A stretch of 64,000 nt of DNA from assembly GCA_045642465.1 (NCBI GenBank), contig JAZUIY010000015.1, positions 496,001-560,000 on the forward strand, in the 5' to 3' direction. The position numbers and the translations under genes were made by a program. The notes beneath the pieces were generated by a model. The model was not told the DNA's origin, searched no databases, and worked only from the letters and a program-made list of their open reading frames with translations. Shown piece after piece: positions 1-8,220 of this stretch. Positions within the stretch are counted from its first letter, which is position 1, and every line of letters starts with the position of its first letter. Source of the DNA: RUG420 sp045642465 (GTDB lineage: Bacteria > Bacillota > Clostridia > Oscillospirales > Acutalibacteraceae).

Positions 1-440
1 GAACCCTGACGGAAAAACAGCAAAAGGCCTTACGCAAAGCGGACGAAACCTTAGGAGAGGTTCTTGCAAAGAACCTGCAAGGTGCGCTTCCGGCAATTGC
101 CTTAGACGGCCACATTGCCCTCAGTACGGCTTATTTAAATGACTGCGAACCACTGCTTTGCTTTGCCCAGCAGTTAAACGGTTACGGCAATGAAAACGAC
201 GTGTTCCTTGCCATTTCCACCAGTGGTAACAGCAAGAATATCCTCTATGCTGCCACTGTGGCAAAGGCCAAGGGCATGAAGGTCATCGGCCTGACCGGGC
301 AGAAGGACAGCAAGCTGTCTGAAATTGCTGACGTTTGCATTAAAGCTCCGGCCACCGAAACCTACATGATTCAAGAATTGCATCTGCCAATCTACCACTG
401 CCTCTGCCTCATGCTGGAAGACAGATTCTTTGGCGAATAA
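1..440 (+). CDS. gmhA: D-sedoheptulose-7-phosphate isomerase, 3' part
   Basis: The reading frame is open from the window edge (codons in phase with base 3), so the 5' end is missing; about 145 residues are visible against roughly 190-200 for the family. The SIS sugar-isomerase fold is shown by the segment A-I-S-T-S-G-N-S-K-N-I, followed by A-K-G-M-K-V-I-G-L-T-G. GmhA converts sedoheptulose 7-phosphate to D-glycero-D-manno-heptose 7-phosphate in the cytoplasm, the first step to activated heptose. In Gram-positives this serves S-layer or capsule glycans. The downstream glycosyltransferase genes fit that role. The assignment to GmhA rather than another SIS isomerase is good but rests on a partial sequence. 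Confidence 0.85.
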   Translation, partial: TLTEKQQKALRKADETLGEVLAKNLQGALPAIALDGHIALSTAYLNDCEPLLCFAQQLNGYGNENDVFLAISTSGNSKNILYAATVAKAKGMKVIGLTGQKDSKLSEIADVCIKAPATETYMIQELHLPIYHCLCLMLEDRFFGE

Positions 441-450
441 GGAGTATTCA

Positions 451-1188
451 ATGGAAAAACAACCCCTGCTCAACACCTTTGTTTCCAATGCCACCATGGA
501 GGAAGCATTGGCGGAACTTGAGGATATGACAAAAAGAGACCACAAGTCCTACGTGGTAGCCATCAACGTGGACGTGGTCATGAAAATGGAAGAAGATGCC
601 TATCTGCGGGAAATTACCGACAATGCCGACATGGTGCTGGTAGACGGTCAGCCTCTGGTTTGGGTGGCCAACTACTATAAGCGCCCGGTCAAGGCCAAAA
701 TTTCCGGATCCGACCTAGTGCCGGCCCTTTGCGAAGTGGCAGCAGACAAGGGATATTCTATTTACATCATTGGGGGAAAAGAAGGCATTGCCGATAGAGC
801 AAAGCAAAAGTTAGAAGAAAAGCTGCCAAACATCAACATTGTTGGCACGTATGCGCCACCGCTCGGCTTTGAAAACGACGAGGAAGAGCTGCAAAACATC
901 AACAATAAAATCAATGAAGCAAATCCGGACTTCCTCATTGCCTGCTTCGGCTGTCCAAAACAGGAAAAGTGGATTTATGAAAATATAGATAAATACAACG
1001 CCAAAGTTTCCATTTGTGCCGGCGCCACCGTTGACTTCTTAGCAGGCAACGTACAGCGGGCACCAAAGTGGGTTTCGGACCACGGCTTTGAATGGTTCTA
1101 CCGCTTCTTAAAGGAACCAAAGCGTCTCTTCAAACGCTACTTTATTGACGACATGAAAATCTTTAGATTGGTCTTTAAATATCAATGA
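451..1188 (+). CDS. WecG/TagA/CpsF family glycosyltransferase
   Basis: A 245-residue GT26-family enzyme, the usual family length. Members transfer ManNAc, ManNAcA or related sugars to an undecaprenyl-diphosphate-linked primer at the inner membrane face. Family motifs are visible: N-V-D-V-V near the start, A-D-M-V-L-V-D-G-Q-P-L-V-W, F-G-C-P-K-Q-E-K-W-I, and the C-terminal run of G-A-T-V-D-F-L-A-G, R-A-P-K-W and E-P-K-R-L-F-K-R-Y. The start at 451 is chosen because AAGGAG lies six bases upstream; an in-frame TTG at 430 lacks such a site. It follows gmhA by 10 bases and overlaps the next gene by ATGA, so translation is probably coupled. The sugar donor is not readable from sequence. Confidence 0.9.
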   Translation: MEKQPLLNTFVSNATMEEALAELEDMTKRDHKSYVVAINVDVVMKMEEDAYLREITDNADMVLVDGQPLVWVANYYKRPVKAKISGSDLVPALCEVAADKGYSIYIIGGKEGIADRAKQKLEEKLPNINIVGTYAPPLGFENDEEELQNINNKINEANPDFLIACFGCPKQEKWIYENIDKYNAKVSICAGATVDFLAGNVQRAPKWVSDHGFEWFYRFLKEPKRLFKRYFIDDMKIFRLVFKYQ

Positions 1189-2276
1189 AAATCTTAGTTG
1201 ACTTAACCTCTTTGTCCTACCACATGTCCGGCATTGAACGCTACGCTGCCAGCGTAACGGAACAGATGCTGGAACAGGACAACGAAAATGAATACATCCT
1301 GGTATTTCGGGAGGAAGTGCATCCACTGTTCCAGAAATACGAAGGAAAAAGCAAGGTGCAAATGAAGGTCCTGCAGGGGGACAACAAACTGCTCTTTATG
1401 CAGGTCATTCTCCCACTGGAACTTTACAAGCTGAAGGCAGACAGATACCTGTTCTTTGCCTTCACCAGCCCAATTCTGTTCTTCAGAAAAGGCATTTACA
1501 GCACCATTCACGACATGGGCCCATGGGATTCCGGGGACTCCATGAGCACTTTACAGAAACTCTATTGGCGGGTTTCCATTCTGGTTTCCGCCTGGGTTTC
1601 CCAAGGCTTAATTACGGTGTCTAACTTCAGTAAAGGACGCATTGCGGCCATTACGAAAGTTTCTCCAAATAAAATCAACGTCATTCACTCTGCGGTCCAC
1701 CAAAATGTCATAGACAGGGACAAGGTGTCTGCACAGGAGACTAGGGTAAAATATCTGCTTCCGGACAAGTACATTATGGATTTGTCCACCTTGGAACCGA
1801 GAAAGAACCTGCAGTTCCTCTTAGAGGCATATGAGGGAGTATCGGACCAAGTAGATTATGACCTTGTCCTGGTAGGCCGCAAGGGTTGGATGATGGACGA
1901 AGTCTTAGCCAAGTATGCTTCCAAAGACCGGATTCACATTACCGGCTTTGTGGAAGACGAATACGTTTCTCATATTTATGAAAACGCGCTTTGCTTCGTG
2001 TTCCCAAGTCTCTATGAAGGTTTTGGCCTTCCGCCGGTAGAAGCTCTTACCTTGGGTACGCCGGTGCTGGCTGCCGATGCCGCTTCCATTCCGGAAGTCA
2101 TGATGGACCGGGCCAGCTACTTTAAAAACGATGACTTAGAAGAACTGAAAGACAAGCTCATTCACTTAGAAGAAAACCTGCCGACCATGGCAACGCAGCT
2201 AAATGACTTCCAAAAAGAAAACTACCGCTTTGAAACAGCGGCTAGAAAAGTACTGAAACTGATAGGGGCAAATTAA
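1185..2276 (+). CDS. GT4-family glycosyltransferase
   Basis: A 363-residue GT-B fold glycosyltransferase of the group-1 (GT4) type. The donor-binding half shows L-S-T-L-E-P-R-K-N-L-Q-F-L-L-E-A-Y and the retaining E-x7-E signature in F-P-S-L-Y-E-G-F-G-L-P-P-V-E-A-L. It probably adds one sugar to the growing lipid-linked repeat unit on the cytoplasmic side of the membrane. The start overlaps the stop of the upstream WecG/TagA gene (ATGA), and the next gene begins two bases after this stop, placing it inside one operon. Donor and acceptor cannot be assigned. Confidence 0.9.
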   Translation: MKILVDLTSLSYHMSGIERYAASVTEQMLEQDNENEYILVFREEVHPLFQKYEGKSKVQMKVLQGDNKLLFMQVILPLELYKLKADRYLFFAFTSPILFFRKGIYSTIHDMGPWDSGDSMSTLQKLYWRVSILVSAWVSQGLITVSNFSKGRIAAITKVSPNKINVIHSAVHQNVIDRDKVSAQETRVKYLLPDKYIMDLSTLEPRKNLQFLLEAYEGVSDQVDYDLVLVGRKGWMMDEVLAKYASKDRIHITGFVEDEYVSHIYENALCFVFPSLYEGFGLPPVEALTLGTPVLAADAASIPEVMMDRASYFKNDDLEELKDKLIHLEENLPTMATQLNDFQKENYRFETAARKVLKLIGAN

Positions 2277-2278
2277 CC

Positions 2279-3478
2279 ATGAAAATTCTCATTGCCAATA
2301 TGTATTACGCTCCCAACCTGATGGGTGGGGCAGAATACTCAGTCAAACTGCTGGCAGAGCAGTTGGCTTCCCTTGGCCATGAAGTAAACGTGGTAACCCT
2401 TGACGGAGAAAAAAAGAAAAGCGGAAAACCGGAAGCCCAAGGAAAAGTAACCGTTTACCGCTTTTACGACAAAAGTATTTACACCAGACGGATTCTGGGG
2501 GACAAGAGCAAGAAGTACCAAAAGGTTATGAACGGGCTCCACTCCCTGAAAAATCCGAAACTGGACCTAAAACTGAAGCAACTGCTGAAAAAGCTAAAAC
2601 CGGACGTCATTCACACCAACAACCTGGTGTCCATGTCCTATGGTATCTGGGAAATTGCCAATGAATTAAATATCCCGGTGGTACACACCCTCCGAGACTA
2701 TTGGCTCTTGGACCCACGGACCGTCTTTGACGAGAATCCGAACTTGTTAATTCAGCTCTTCCGCAATTACACCAGAAATAAGACCAACAACAGTCCTATT
2801 TTGGTAACCGCTCCATCGGAGAGCACCTTAAAGATTTTTGCTAACTATGACTATTTCCAGTATCAGTACGCCCAGTGCGTGCCAAACGCTTTGAACTTTG
2901 ACAACGCCAAACTGGAAAAAGCCATTGAGGAAAAACAAAAGAGGGAAGGACCAGTCACCTTCATTTTTGCCGGTACCCTCACCGAAAACAAAGGAATCCA
3001 CATTTTAGTGGAGGCCTTCCAAAGAGCCAACACAGATGCCAAATTGGTCATCTGCGGAGAAGGCCCACTGGAAGAATGGATTAGGGAAAAATCCAAAAAC
3101 GTGGAATTAAAGGGGAAACTGAAACAGGAAGACCTCTTTAGAGAATATGAAAAGGCAGATGTTTTGGTGGCTCCATCCCTTTGGGCGGAACCATTCGGGC
3201 GCATTGTCTTGGAAGCCGTCCAGTATGGCATGCCGGTCATCGGCTCCGACGCCGGCGGTATTCCGGAAACCATCCGCCACTTAAACTGTGGCAGCATTTA
3301 CGAAGCACGAGACGTAGATGCCTTAACAGCGCTTATAAAGGCGTACTCCAACCGAGAAATTTTGAAAGACTATCTGGCACATCCGCCAGTCAACACGGAT
3401 GACTACTCTTTAGAAAGGCAAGCGGACTCCTTCCTGGAACTGTACCGGAAGGCAGCTGAATTAAAAGACCATGATTGA
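2279..3478 (+). CDS. GT4-family glycosyltransferase
   Basis: A 399-residue GT-B glycosyltransferase. The N-terminal domain has M-G-G-A-E-Y-S-V-K-L-L-A-E-Q-L typical of glycogen-synthase-like N domains (Glyco_transf_4), and the C-terminal domain has F-A-G-T-L-T-E-N-K-G-I-H-I-L and W-A-E-P-F-G-R-I-V-L-E-A, the E-x7-E element. Role inferred: addition of one sugar to a polysaccharide repeat unit. It is separated by two bases from the preceding transferase and overlaps the next gene (Wzy) by eight bases. Specificity unknown. Confidence 0.9.
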   Translation: MKILIANMYYAPNLMGGAEYSVKLLAEQLASLGHEVNVVTLDGEKKKSGKPEAQGKVTVYRFYDKSIYTRRILGDKSKKYQKVMNGLHSLKNPKLDLKLKQLLKKLKPDVIHTNNLVSMSYGIWEIANELNIPVVHTLRDYWLLDPRTVFDENPNLLIQLFRNYTRNKTNNSPILVTAPSESTLKIFANYDYFQYQYAQCVPNALNFDNAKLEKAIEEKQKREGPVTFIFAGTLTENKGIHILVEAFQRANTDAKLVICGEGPLEEWIREKSKNVELKGKLKQEDLFREYEKADVLVAPSLWAEPFGRIVLEAVQYGMPVIGSDAGGIPETIRHLNCGSIYEARDVDALTALIKAYSNREILKDYLAHPPVNTDDYSLERQADSFLELYRKAAELKDHD

Positions 3479-4712
3479 CTTTTTCAAAAAGCATATTGGC
3501 ACCATTCAGACCATTTTTCTGATTGCCTTTGTCATCTGTTTCATTCCACCGGAGTGCTTTAGATACATTAGCGGCCTTACCTTCTTGCCGAAGATATTCG
3601 CATTAGGCCGATATGCTTTTACCGCCCTCTTTGGCATCTCCCTCGTTGTGGGAGAAGGGGACCACTTAGCCAGAAGAGACTGGAAAATCCTCCTGGCAAC
3701 AGGGCTGGTTGTAGTGACCATTCTCATTTCTCTTTGTGTCACTTCCACCATTTACCTGACCGCAGCTCTCAGCTTCTTAACCTTCTTTGGCTTTGTTCTG
3801 GGGAATATGTATTTCTATGATCAACAGCCGGATAAGCTGCTGAAAACGTACGCAATTACGGTATTTATCTACATCGCCCTGCAATTTGTTACTCGACTAC
3901 TTTTACCGGATGGATTCTCTGCCGAAATGACAGGGGACAACCGTGTCTGGTTCTTAGGCACCAAGAATTTGGTTACCCTTTATATGCTTTTGGGACTGTT
4001 TTCTTTCCACCTGTTACAGGACAGGAACCCGAAAAAGGAAGGCAAGTGGCTGAAATACCAGAATGTAGCCCTCTTTGCTGCGCTGGATGTGTTCGTTATT
4101 GTGAACCGCTCCACCACAGCTCTCATTGCACTTTGTATTTACGAAGGATATTACCTTTGCACCTACCTGATGCGCAGAGCCAAAGTGAATAACCAGAAGG
4201 ACATTGAAACCATTGTTTTGGTTGTGCTGTTTGGCGTGTTCTTCCTCTTCGTCTTTGTCTCATTAGCTTGGGGCCACGGCAATTACTCCTTCTTCTATAT
4301 GCTCTATGACATTACCGGCGGCAGATTCACCTTTACCGGTAGAACCAACATCTGGATGAAGGCCACCAACCTGATTTGGACGGCCCCTTGGTTCGGTCAT
4401 GGCATTGAAATTACCTTACATCCATGGGCTTCCATGAATGTCTTTGTTTATTCCGCGCATAACTTTGTTCTGGACTACCTGGCTAAGTACGGCGTCATTT
4501 CCTTCGTTCCGTTTGTGGCCTTCTTCGTCCTGACCCTCATTAGCGCCATTAAAGATAGACGGAATAATTACCAGAAACTCTGCCTGGCAGCTTTCGTTGC
4601 CACCTTTGCAGGTTCTCTCCTGGAAGCTACCGAAACCTATTACACCCTCTGGGCCATTTGGATGCTCATCTACCTGACCCAGGTGAATAGCAAGAAAGAA
4701 TTAGGAAAATGA
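3471..4712 (+). CDS. wzy: O-antigen/capsule polymerase (Wzy-like)
   Basis: A 413-residue polytopic membrane protein with about ten to eleven hydrophobic segments spread along its length. The long periplasm-facing type loop contains G-R-T-N-I-W near residue 287 and A-H-N-F-V-L-D-Y-L-A-K-Y-G near residue 330, resembling the Wzy_C/O-antigen ligase pattern with a conserved H-N. Wzy joins lipid-linked repeat units outside the membrane. Its place among glycosyltransferases and a Wzx flippase supports polymerase over ligase, but the two cannot be separated by sequence alone. The start overlaps the upstream transferase by eight bases. Confidence 0.82.
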   Translation: MIDFFKKHIGTIQTIFLIAFVICFIPPECFRYISGLTFLPKIFALGRYAFTALFGISLVVGEGDHLARRDWKILLATGLVVVTILISLCVTSTIYLTAALSFLTFFGFVLGNMYFYDQQPDKLLKTYAITVFIYIALQFVTRLLLPDGFSAEMTGDNRVWFLGTKNLVTLYMLLGLFSFHLLQDRNPKKEGKWLKYQNVALFAALDVFVIVNRSTTALIALCIYEGYYLCTYLMRRAKVNNQKDIETIVLVVLFGVFFLFVFVSLAWGHGNYSFFYMLYDITGGRFTFTGRTNIWMKATNLIWTAPWFGHGIEITLHPWASMNVFVYSAHNFVLDYLAKYGVISFVPFVAFFVLTLISAIKDRRNNYQKLCLAAFVATFAGSLLEATETYYTLWAIWMLIYLTQVNSKKELGK

Positions 4713-5563
4713 ACAATCGTTTCACCAGAAAATGCAATAAGCTAAGAGACCATGCCATTGGCCTCGCGGTTAAGCGTCACACCGAAAAGGCCACCTTCCG
4801 GTATGGGCTTTATCAGGGAAAACGCAGACCGGAGAAGTACTTGGTTTCCGTTGCCTCTTTTGCCGACCGCTATGACACCTTGCCACTGACCTTAAAGAGT
4901 CTGCTGCTGCAGGACGTAAAGCCGGATAAAATTGTGGTTTTCTTAGATGACGTGCCAATTACGGACACCTTAGAAGACATGAAGCAGTACGGCATTGAAT
5001 TTGTCTACACCAAGGACCACTTGAAGCCACATAAGAAGTACTACTACGCCATGATGCAATATCCGGACTACAACCTGATTACGGTAGATGATGACTTGAT
5101 TTACCGCAAAGACATGGTGGGCAGTCTCATTTGGGAACACAGACGGTATCCGTCCTGCATTATTGCAAGACGTGTCCATAGAATTACCCTGAAAGACGGG
5201 GAAGTCCAGAAGTATCAGGACTGGGTATATGAAGACCAGCAGTCCTTCCGGGCCAGCCATAAGCTGTTGGCTACCGGGGGAGCGGGTACCCTTTATCCGG
5301 CCGGATGCCTGACGGAGGAAACCCTGAACATGGAACAGATTAAAGCCCTTTCTCCAGAGGCAGATGACCTCTGGCTGAAGGTCATGGAACTGAAAAGTGA
5401 CGTCAGAGTGAAATGGCTTCCAAACGACTACGTAATGCCAATTGAAGTGAACGGCAGCCAGGAGAAGAACCTGCAGTCAACCAATGTTCACGAAGGCAAA
5501 AACGACGAGGCTTTGGCCCGTCTCTTTGAGGCCTACCCTGAGGCAAAGGAAAAATTATTATGA
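4709..5563 (+). CDS. GT-A type glycosyltransferase
   Basis: A 284-residue protein that reads as a GT-A fold transferase. The start of the fold is Y-L-V-S-V-A-S-F-A-D-R, a central V-D-D-D (residues about 129-132) follows L-I-T and would be the metal/nucleotide-binding DxD element, and there is a later G-G-A-G-T-L-Y-P-A-G loop with E-A-D-D-L-W-L. Members of this type act on the cytoplasmic side and add a sugar to lipid-linked acceptors. It overlaps both neighbours by four bases (ATGA), so it is co-translated with Wzy and the next GT2 gene. Family membership is less typical than for the neighbours; the sugar is unknown. Confidence 0.78.
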   Translation: MNNRFTRKCNKLRDHAIGLAVKRHTEKATFRYGLYQGKRRPEKYLVSVASFADRYDTLPLTLKSLLLQDVKPDKIVVFLDDVPITDTLEDMKQYGIEFVYTKDHLKPHKKYYYAMMQYPDYNLITVDDDLIYRKDMVGSLIWEHRRYPSCIIARRVHRITLKDGEVQKYQDWVYEDQQSFRASHKLLATGGAGTLYPAGCLTEETLNMEQIKALSPEADDLWLKVMELKSDVRVKWLPNDYVMPIEVNGSQEKNLQSTNVHEGKNDEALARLFEAYPEAKEKLL

Positions 5564-6606
5564 CACCACTTGTATCTGTCATTATTCCCATTTACAACAC
5601 CCCGACAGACTACTTAAAAAGATGCATTGAAAGCGTAGCTTACCAAAACTACAACGCCATTGAATGCATCCTCATTGACGACGGCTCCAACCAGAAGACC
5701 GCCGAAGCATTAGACCAAATTGTGAAAGACCTCAAAAAAGAAGTAGCCAACTTTGGGGATGAACCCGTTTGTAACGAAAACTACTGCATTTGCCCCCAAA
5801 GTAGATTCTTGGTCATTCACCAAAAGAACGGTGGGGTAAGCAGAGCCAGAAACGTGGCGCTCCGAAAAGCCACCGGAGACTACATCTGTTTCCTAGATGC
5901 AGACGACTATTTCCACCGGGACTTCATCCAAAAGCTAGTGAAAAAAGCAGAAGCAGGCTACAACATGGTTGCCTGCAACTTCACCCGGGTAGATCCGAAG
6001 AACGAAGAACTGAAAACTTCGGAAAACCCAAAAGGGGATTATGAAAATGAGGATGTCTGGAAGTACGTCAACACGGGCTTCATCTGGAACAAACTCTATA
6101 AAGCAGACCTTATTAAAAAGGAACAGTTCAAAGAGGGCATGACCCTTTGCGAAGACCTGCTGTTTTTAAATCAAATTCTAGAAAAGGAACCGAAGTGTTT
6201 CCAAATAGAGGATTCCCTCTATTTCCACACCGTGGACCCGAACAGCACCACCGCATGGCTTTCTGCTGATCAGTATCAGCAAGCCATAGATGCTGTGACC
6301 TATCAGTACTATTTGCCATTCATCCAGCAGGACGAGGAACTGAAACAAAGTAAACTCAACTATTTGGCAGAATGGGAAATTAAGCACCTGGATATGTTAC
6401 TGGCGGAAGGCCGTAAAAAAGAATTCAAAGGTGCCCTTCGTCATTACAGAACCTGCATTGCCCCAAACATAAATAATGCAGGGAAACTAGTCACAATTTC
6501 TACAGAAATAAGCAAACTACCAAGACCTTTGGTAAGAATGTATTTTAGAGTCTTTCACGGCCTCAGAGTCCTGAGACTACAAAGAAGAAAGAGAGTAAAT
6601 AAATGA
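5560..6606 (+). CDS. GT2-family glycosyltransferase
   Basis: A 348-residue GT2 enzyme. The N-terminal domain has V-S-V-I-I-P-I-Y-N-T, I-L-I-D-D-G-S, N-G-G-V-S-R-A-R-N and the F-L-D-A-D-D-Y motif whose D-A-D-D binds the UDP-sugar and metal. The region L-C-E-D-L-L-F-L-N probably supplies the catalytic E-D. The C-terminal 90 residues are basic. An inserted Cys-containing stretch (C-N-E-N-Y-C-I-C, residues about 68-75) sits between strands and is unusual for GT2. It overlaps both flanking genes by four bases in the same operon. Acceptor unknown. Confidence 0.9.
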   Translation: MTPLVSVIIPIYNTPTDYLKRCIESVAYQNYNAIECILIDDGSNQKTAEALDQIVKDLKKEVANFGDEPVCNENYCICPQSRFLVIHQKNGGVSRARNVALRKATGDYICFLDADDYFHRDFIQKLVKKAEAGYNMVACNFTRVDPKNEELKTSENPKGDYENEDVWKYVNTGFIWNKLYKADLIKKEQFKEGMTLCEDLLFLNQILEKEPKCFQIEDSLYFHTVDPNSTTAWLSADQYQQAIDAVTYQYYLPFIQQDEELKQSKLNYLAEWEIKHLDMLLAEGRKKEFKGALRHYRTCIAPNINNAGKLVTISTEISKLPRPLVRMYFRVFHGLRVLRLQRRKRVNK

Positions 6607-8165
6607 GTCAGAAAAGTATGGGAAGCCACTTTTTAGCCATTGGCTCGGCTACCATTGTGAACATGATCATTTCCTTCCTGACCACGCCAATTATTACCCG
6701 TTTGGTAGACACCAACGAGTACGGTCAGCTGTCCATGTTCACCTTGTATGGCCAAATTGCCATGACGGTGCTGATTTTAGGCTTGGACTTTTCCCTGGTC
6801 CGTTATTACTACAACGAGGACAGCGGGGAATATAAGCACAAACTCATTCAGTACTGCCTGAAACTGCCTTTGGCCCTCACCGCATTTGCAACGGTGGTCT
6901 TCGGAATCCTCCTAAAGTTCACAACACTAACTTTGGACTTTTCCTTCTCCATTTGCGTCCTGCTTTGCATCTACGTGTTCTTAAAAGTGCTTTACCGCGT
7001 TGCAGAACTGGTAGTGCGCTGTGAACAGGACTCCAAACTCTTTGGCTTACTGAATATTATTCAAAAACTGGCTTATGTGGTTCCAACCATTTTGCTTTGC
7101 ATCTTCGTAAAGCAGGATTACGCCTTAATTCTGACCGGATGTACCACATTTGCCGTAGCCGTTACCCTGGTCATGGCAGTATATAAGGAACGCCACCTGT
7201 GGTTCGGGAAAAACTTAAAAGACAAAGTAAACGAAGCAGTAACCCAGAAGGAACTGCTGAAATACGGTGCTCCATTTATTGTGGCAGCTTTGGTTGCCAT
7301 GGTTTATGAAGCCATGGATAAGCTCTTCATTAAGCACTTCTTGGGCTATTCCCAAGTGGGTATTTATTCCAGTGCCGTAGCCATTGTGGGCATCTTTGCC
7401 ATTGTGCAGTCCACCTTCAATACGGTTTGGACGCCAATTGCTGTAGAACATTATGAAAAAGCGCCGGAAGACAAACAGTTCTATGTGGACTGGTGCAACA
7501 AGATTGCATCCGTCATGTTCTTCTTGGGCATTAATATTATCTTCTTCAAGGACATCATTGTCCTGCTTCTCGGTGCCAAATACCGGGATGCAGCCACCAT
7601 CATGCCATGCCTCTGCCTCTGGCCAATTATGTACACCATTTCTGAGGTTACCGTAGGCGGCATCACCTTCATGAAGAAGAGCAAATATAACATGGTTATT
7701 TCCATTGTGTCTTGTCTGGTGAACTTCGCCGGCAACTATCTTTGGGTACCGACTATGGGGTGTAAAGGTGCAGCCCTTTCCACCGGATTATCCTACATTG
7801 TGTTCTTCTCTCTTAGAACCTATTTCTCCAACAAGGTATATCCAATTGAGTACAGCCTGAAACGAATCTATTTCATGACCGCACTCTTTGCACTTTTCGC
7901 CATTTACAACACCTTCTTCCCGTTCATTGTGGTAAACATCATGTTCTATCTGATTCTGATGTTCTTCACCCTGATTCTCTTCCGCAAAGAATTCAAATAC
8001 TTCTTTAGCTTGCTGAAGAAGAAGGAAAAGACCGAAGAAGAACCAGCAGAAATAGAAGAACAAAAAGAAGAAGAACCGGAAGACGAGTGGACCATTGCTA
8101 AGCGGATTGCCAATGAAAACATTGCAAGGGCAAAAGCCGACTATGCAAGAAAACACGGAAATTAA
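6603..8165 (+). CDS. wzx: Wzx-type polysaccharide flippase
   Basis: A 520-residue MOP-superfamily protein with about twelve to fourteen membrane spans, expected to flip undecaprenyl-diphosphate repeat units outward for Wzy. The N terminus has the family-like sequence F-L-A-I-G-S-A-T-I-V-N-M-I-I-S-F-L-T-T-P-I. The membrane part ends near residue 465; the last about 55 residues are a charged, glutamate- and lysine-rich tail (K-K-K-E-K-T-E-E-E-P then acidic repeats) that looks cytoplasmic and largely helical or disordered and is not part of the usual Wzx core. It is the last gene of the first polysaccharide operon, overlapping its neighbour by ATGA. Confidence 0.9.
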   Translation: MSQKSMGSHFLAIGSATIVNMIISFLTTPIITRLVDTNEYGQLSMFTLYGQIAMTVLILGLDFSLVRYYYNEDSGEYKHKLIQYCLKLPLALTAFATVVFGILLKFTTLTLDFSFSICVLLCIYVFLKVLYRVAELVVRCEQDSKLFGLLNIIQKLAYVVPTILLCIFVKQDYALILTGCTTFAVAVTLVMAVYKERHLWFGKNLKDKVNEAVTQKELLKYGAPFIVAALVAMVYEAMDKLFIKHFLGYSQVGIYSSAVAIVGIFAIVQSTFNTVWTPIAVEHYEKAPEDKQFYVDWCNKIASVMFFLGINIIFFKDIIVLLLGAKYRDAATIMPCLCLWPIMYTISEVTVGGITFMKKSKYNMVISIVSCLVNFAGNYLWVPTMGCKGAALSTGLSYIVFFSLRTYFSNKVYPIEYSLKRIYFMTALFALFAIYNTFFPFIVVNIMFYLILMFFTLILFRKEFKYFFSLLKKKEKTEEEPAEIEEQKEEEPEDEWTIAKRIANENIARAKADYARKHGN

Positions 8166-8166
8166 G

Positions 8167-8194
8167 TTGAGAAAGTACATGAGACTTTTACATA
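8167..8194 (+). promoter_or_regulatory. candidate sigma-A promoter for the NlpC/P60-CWB2 gene
   Basis: TTGAGA (8167-8172), a 16-base spacer and TACATA (8189-8194) lie in the 55-base gap after wzx, just before an AAGGAGGAGGT ribosome binding site. This would allow the surface-protein gene to be expressed apart from the polysaccharide operon. The -10 match is modest. Confidence 0.35.
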
Positions 8195-8220
8195 AAAAGT
8201 AAAGGAGGAGGTAACGCAAA

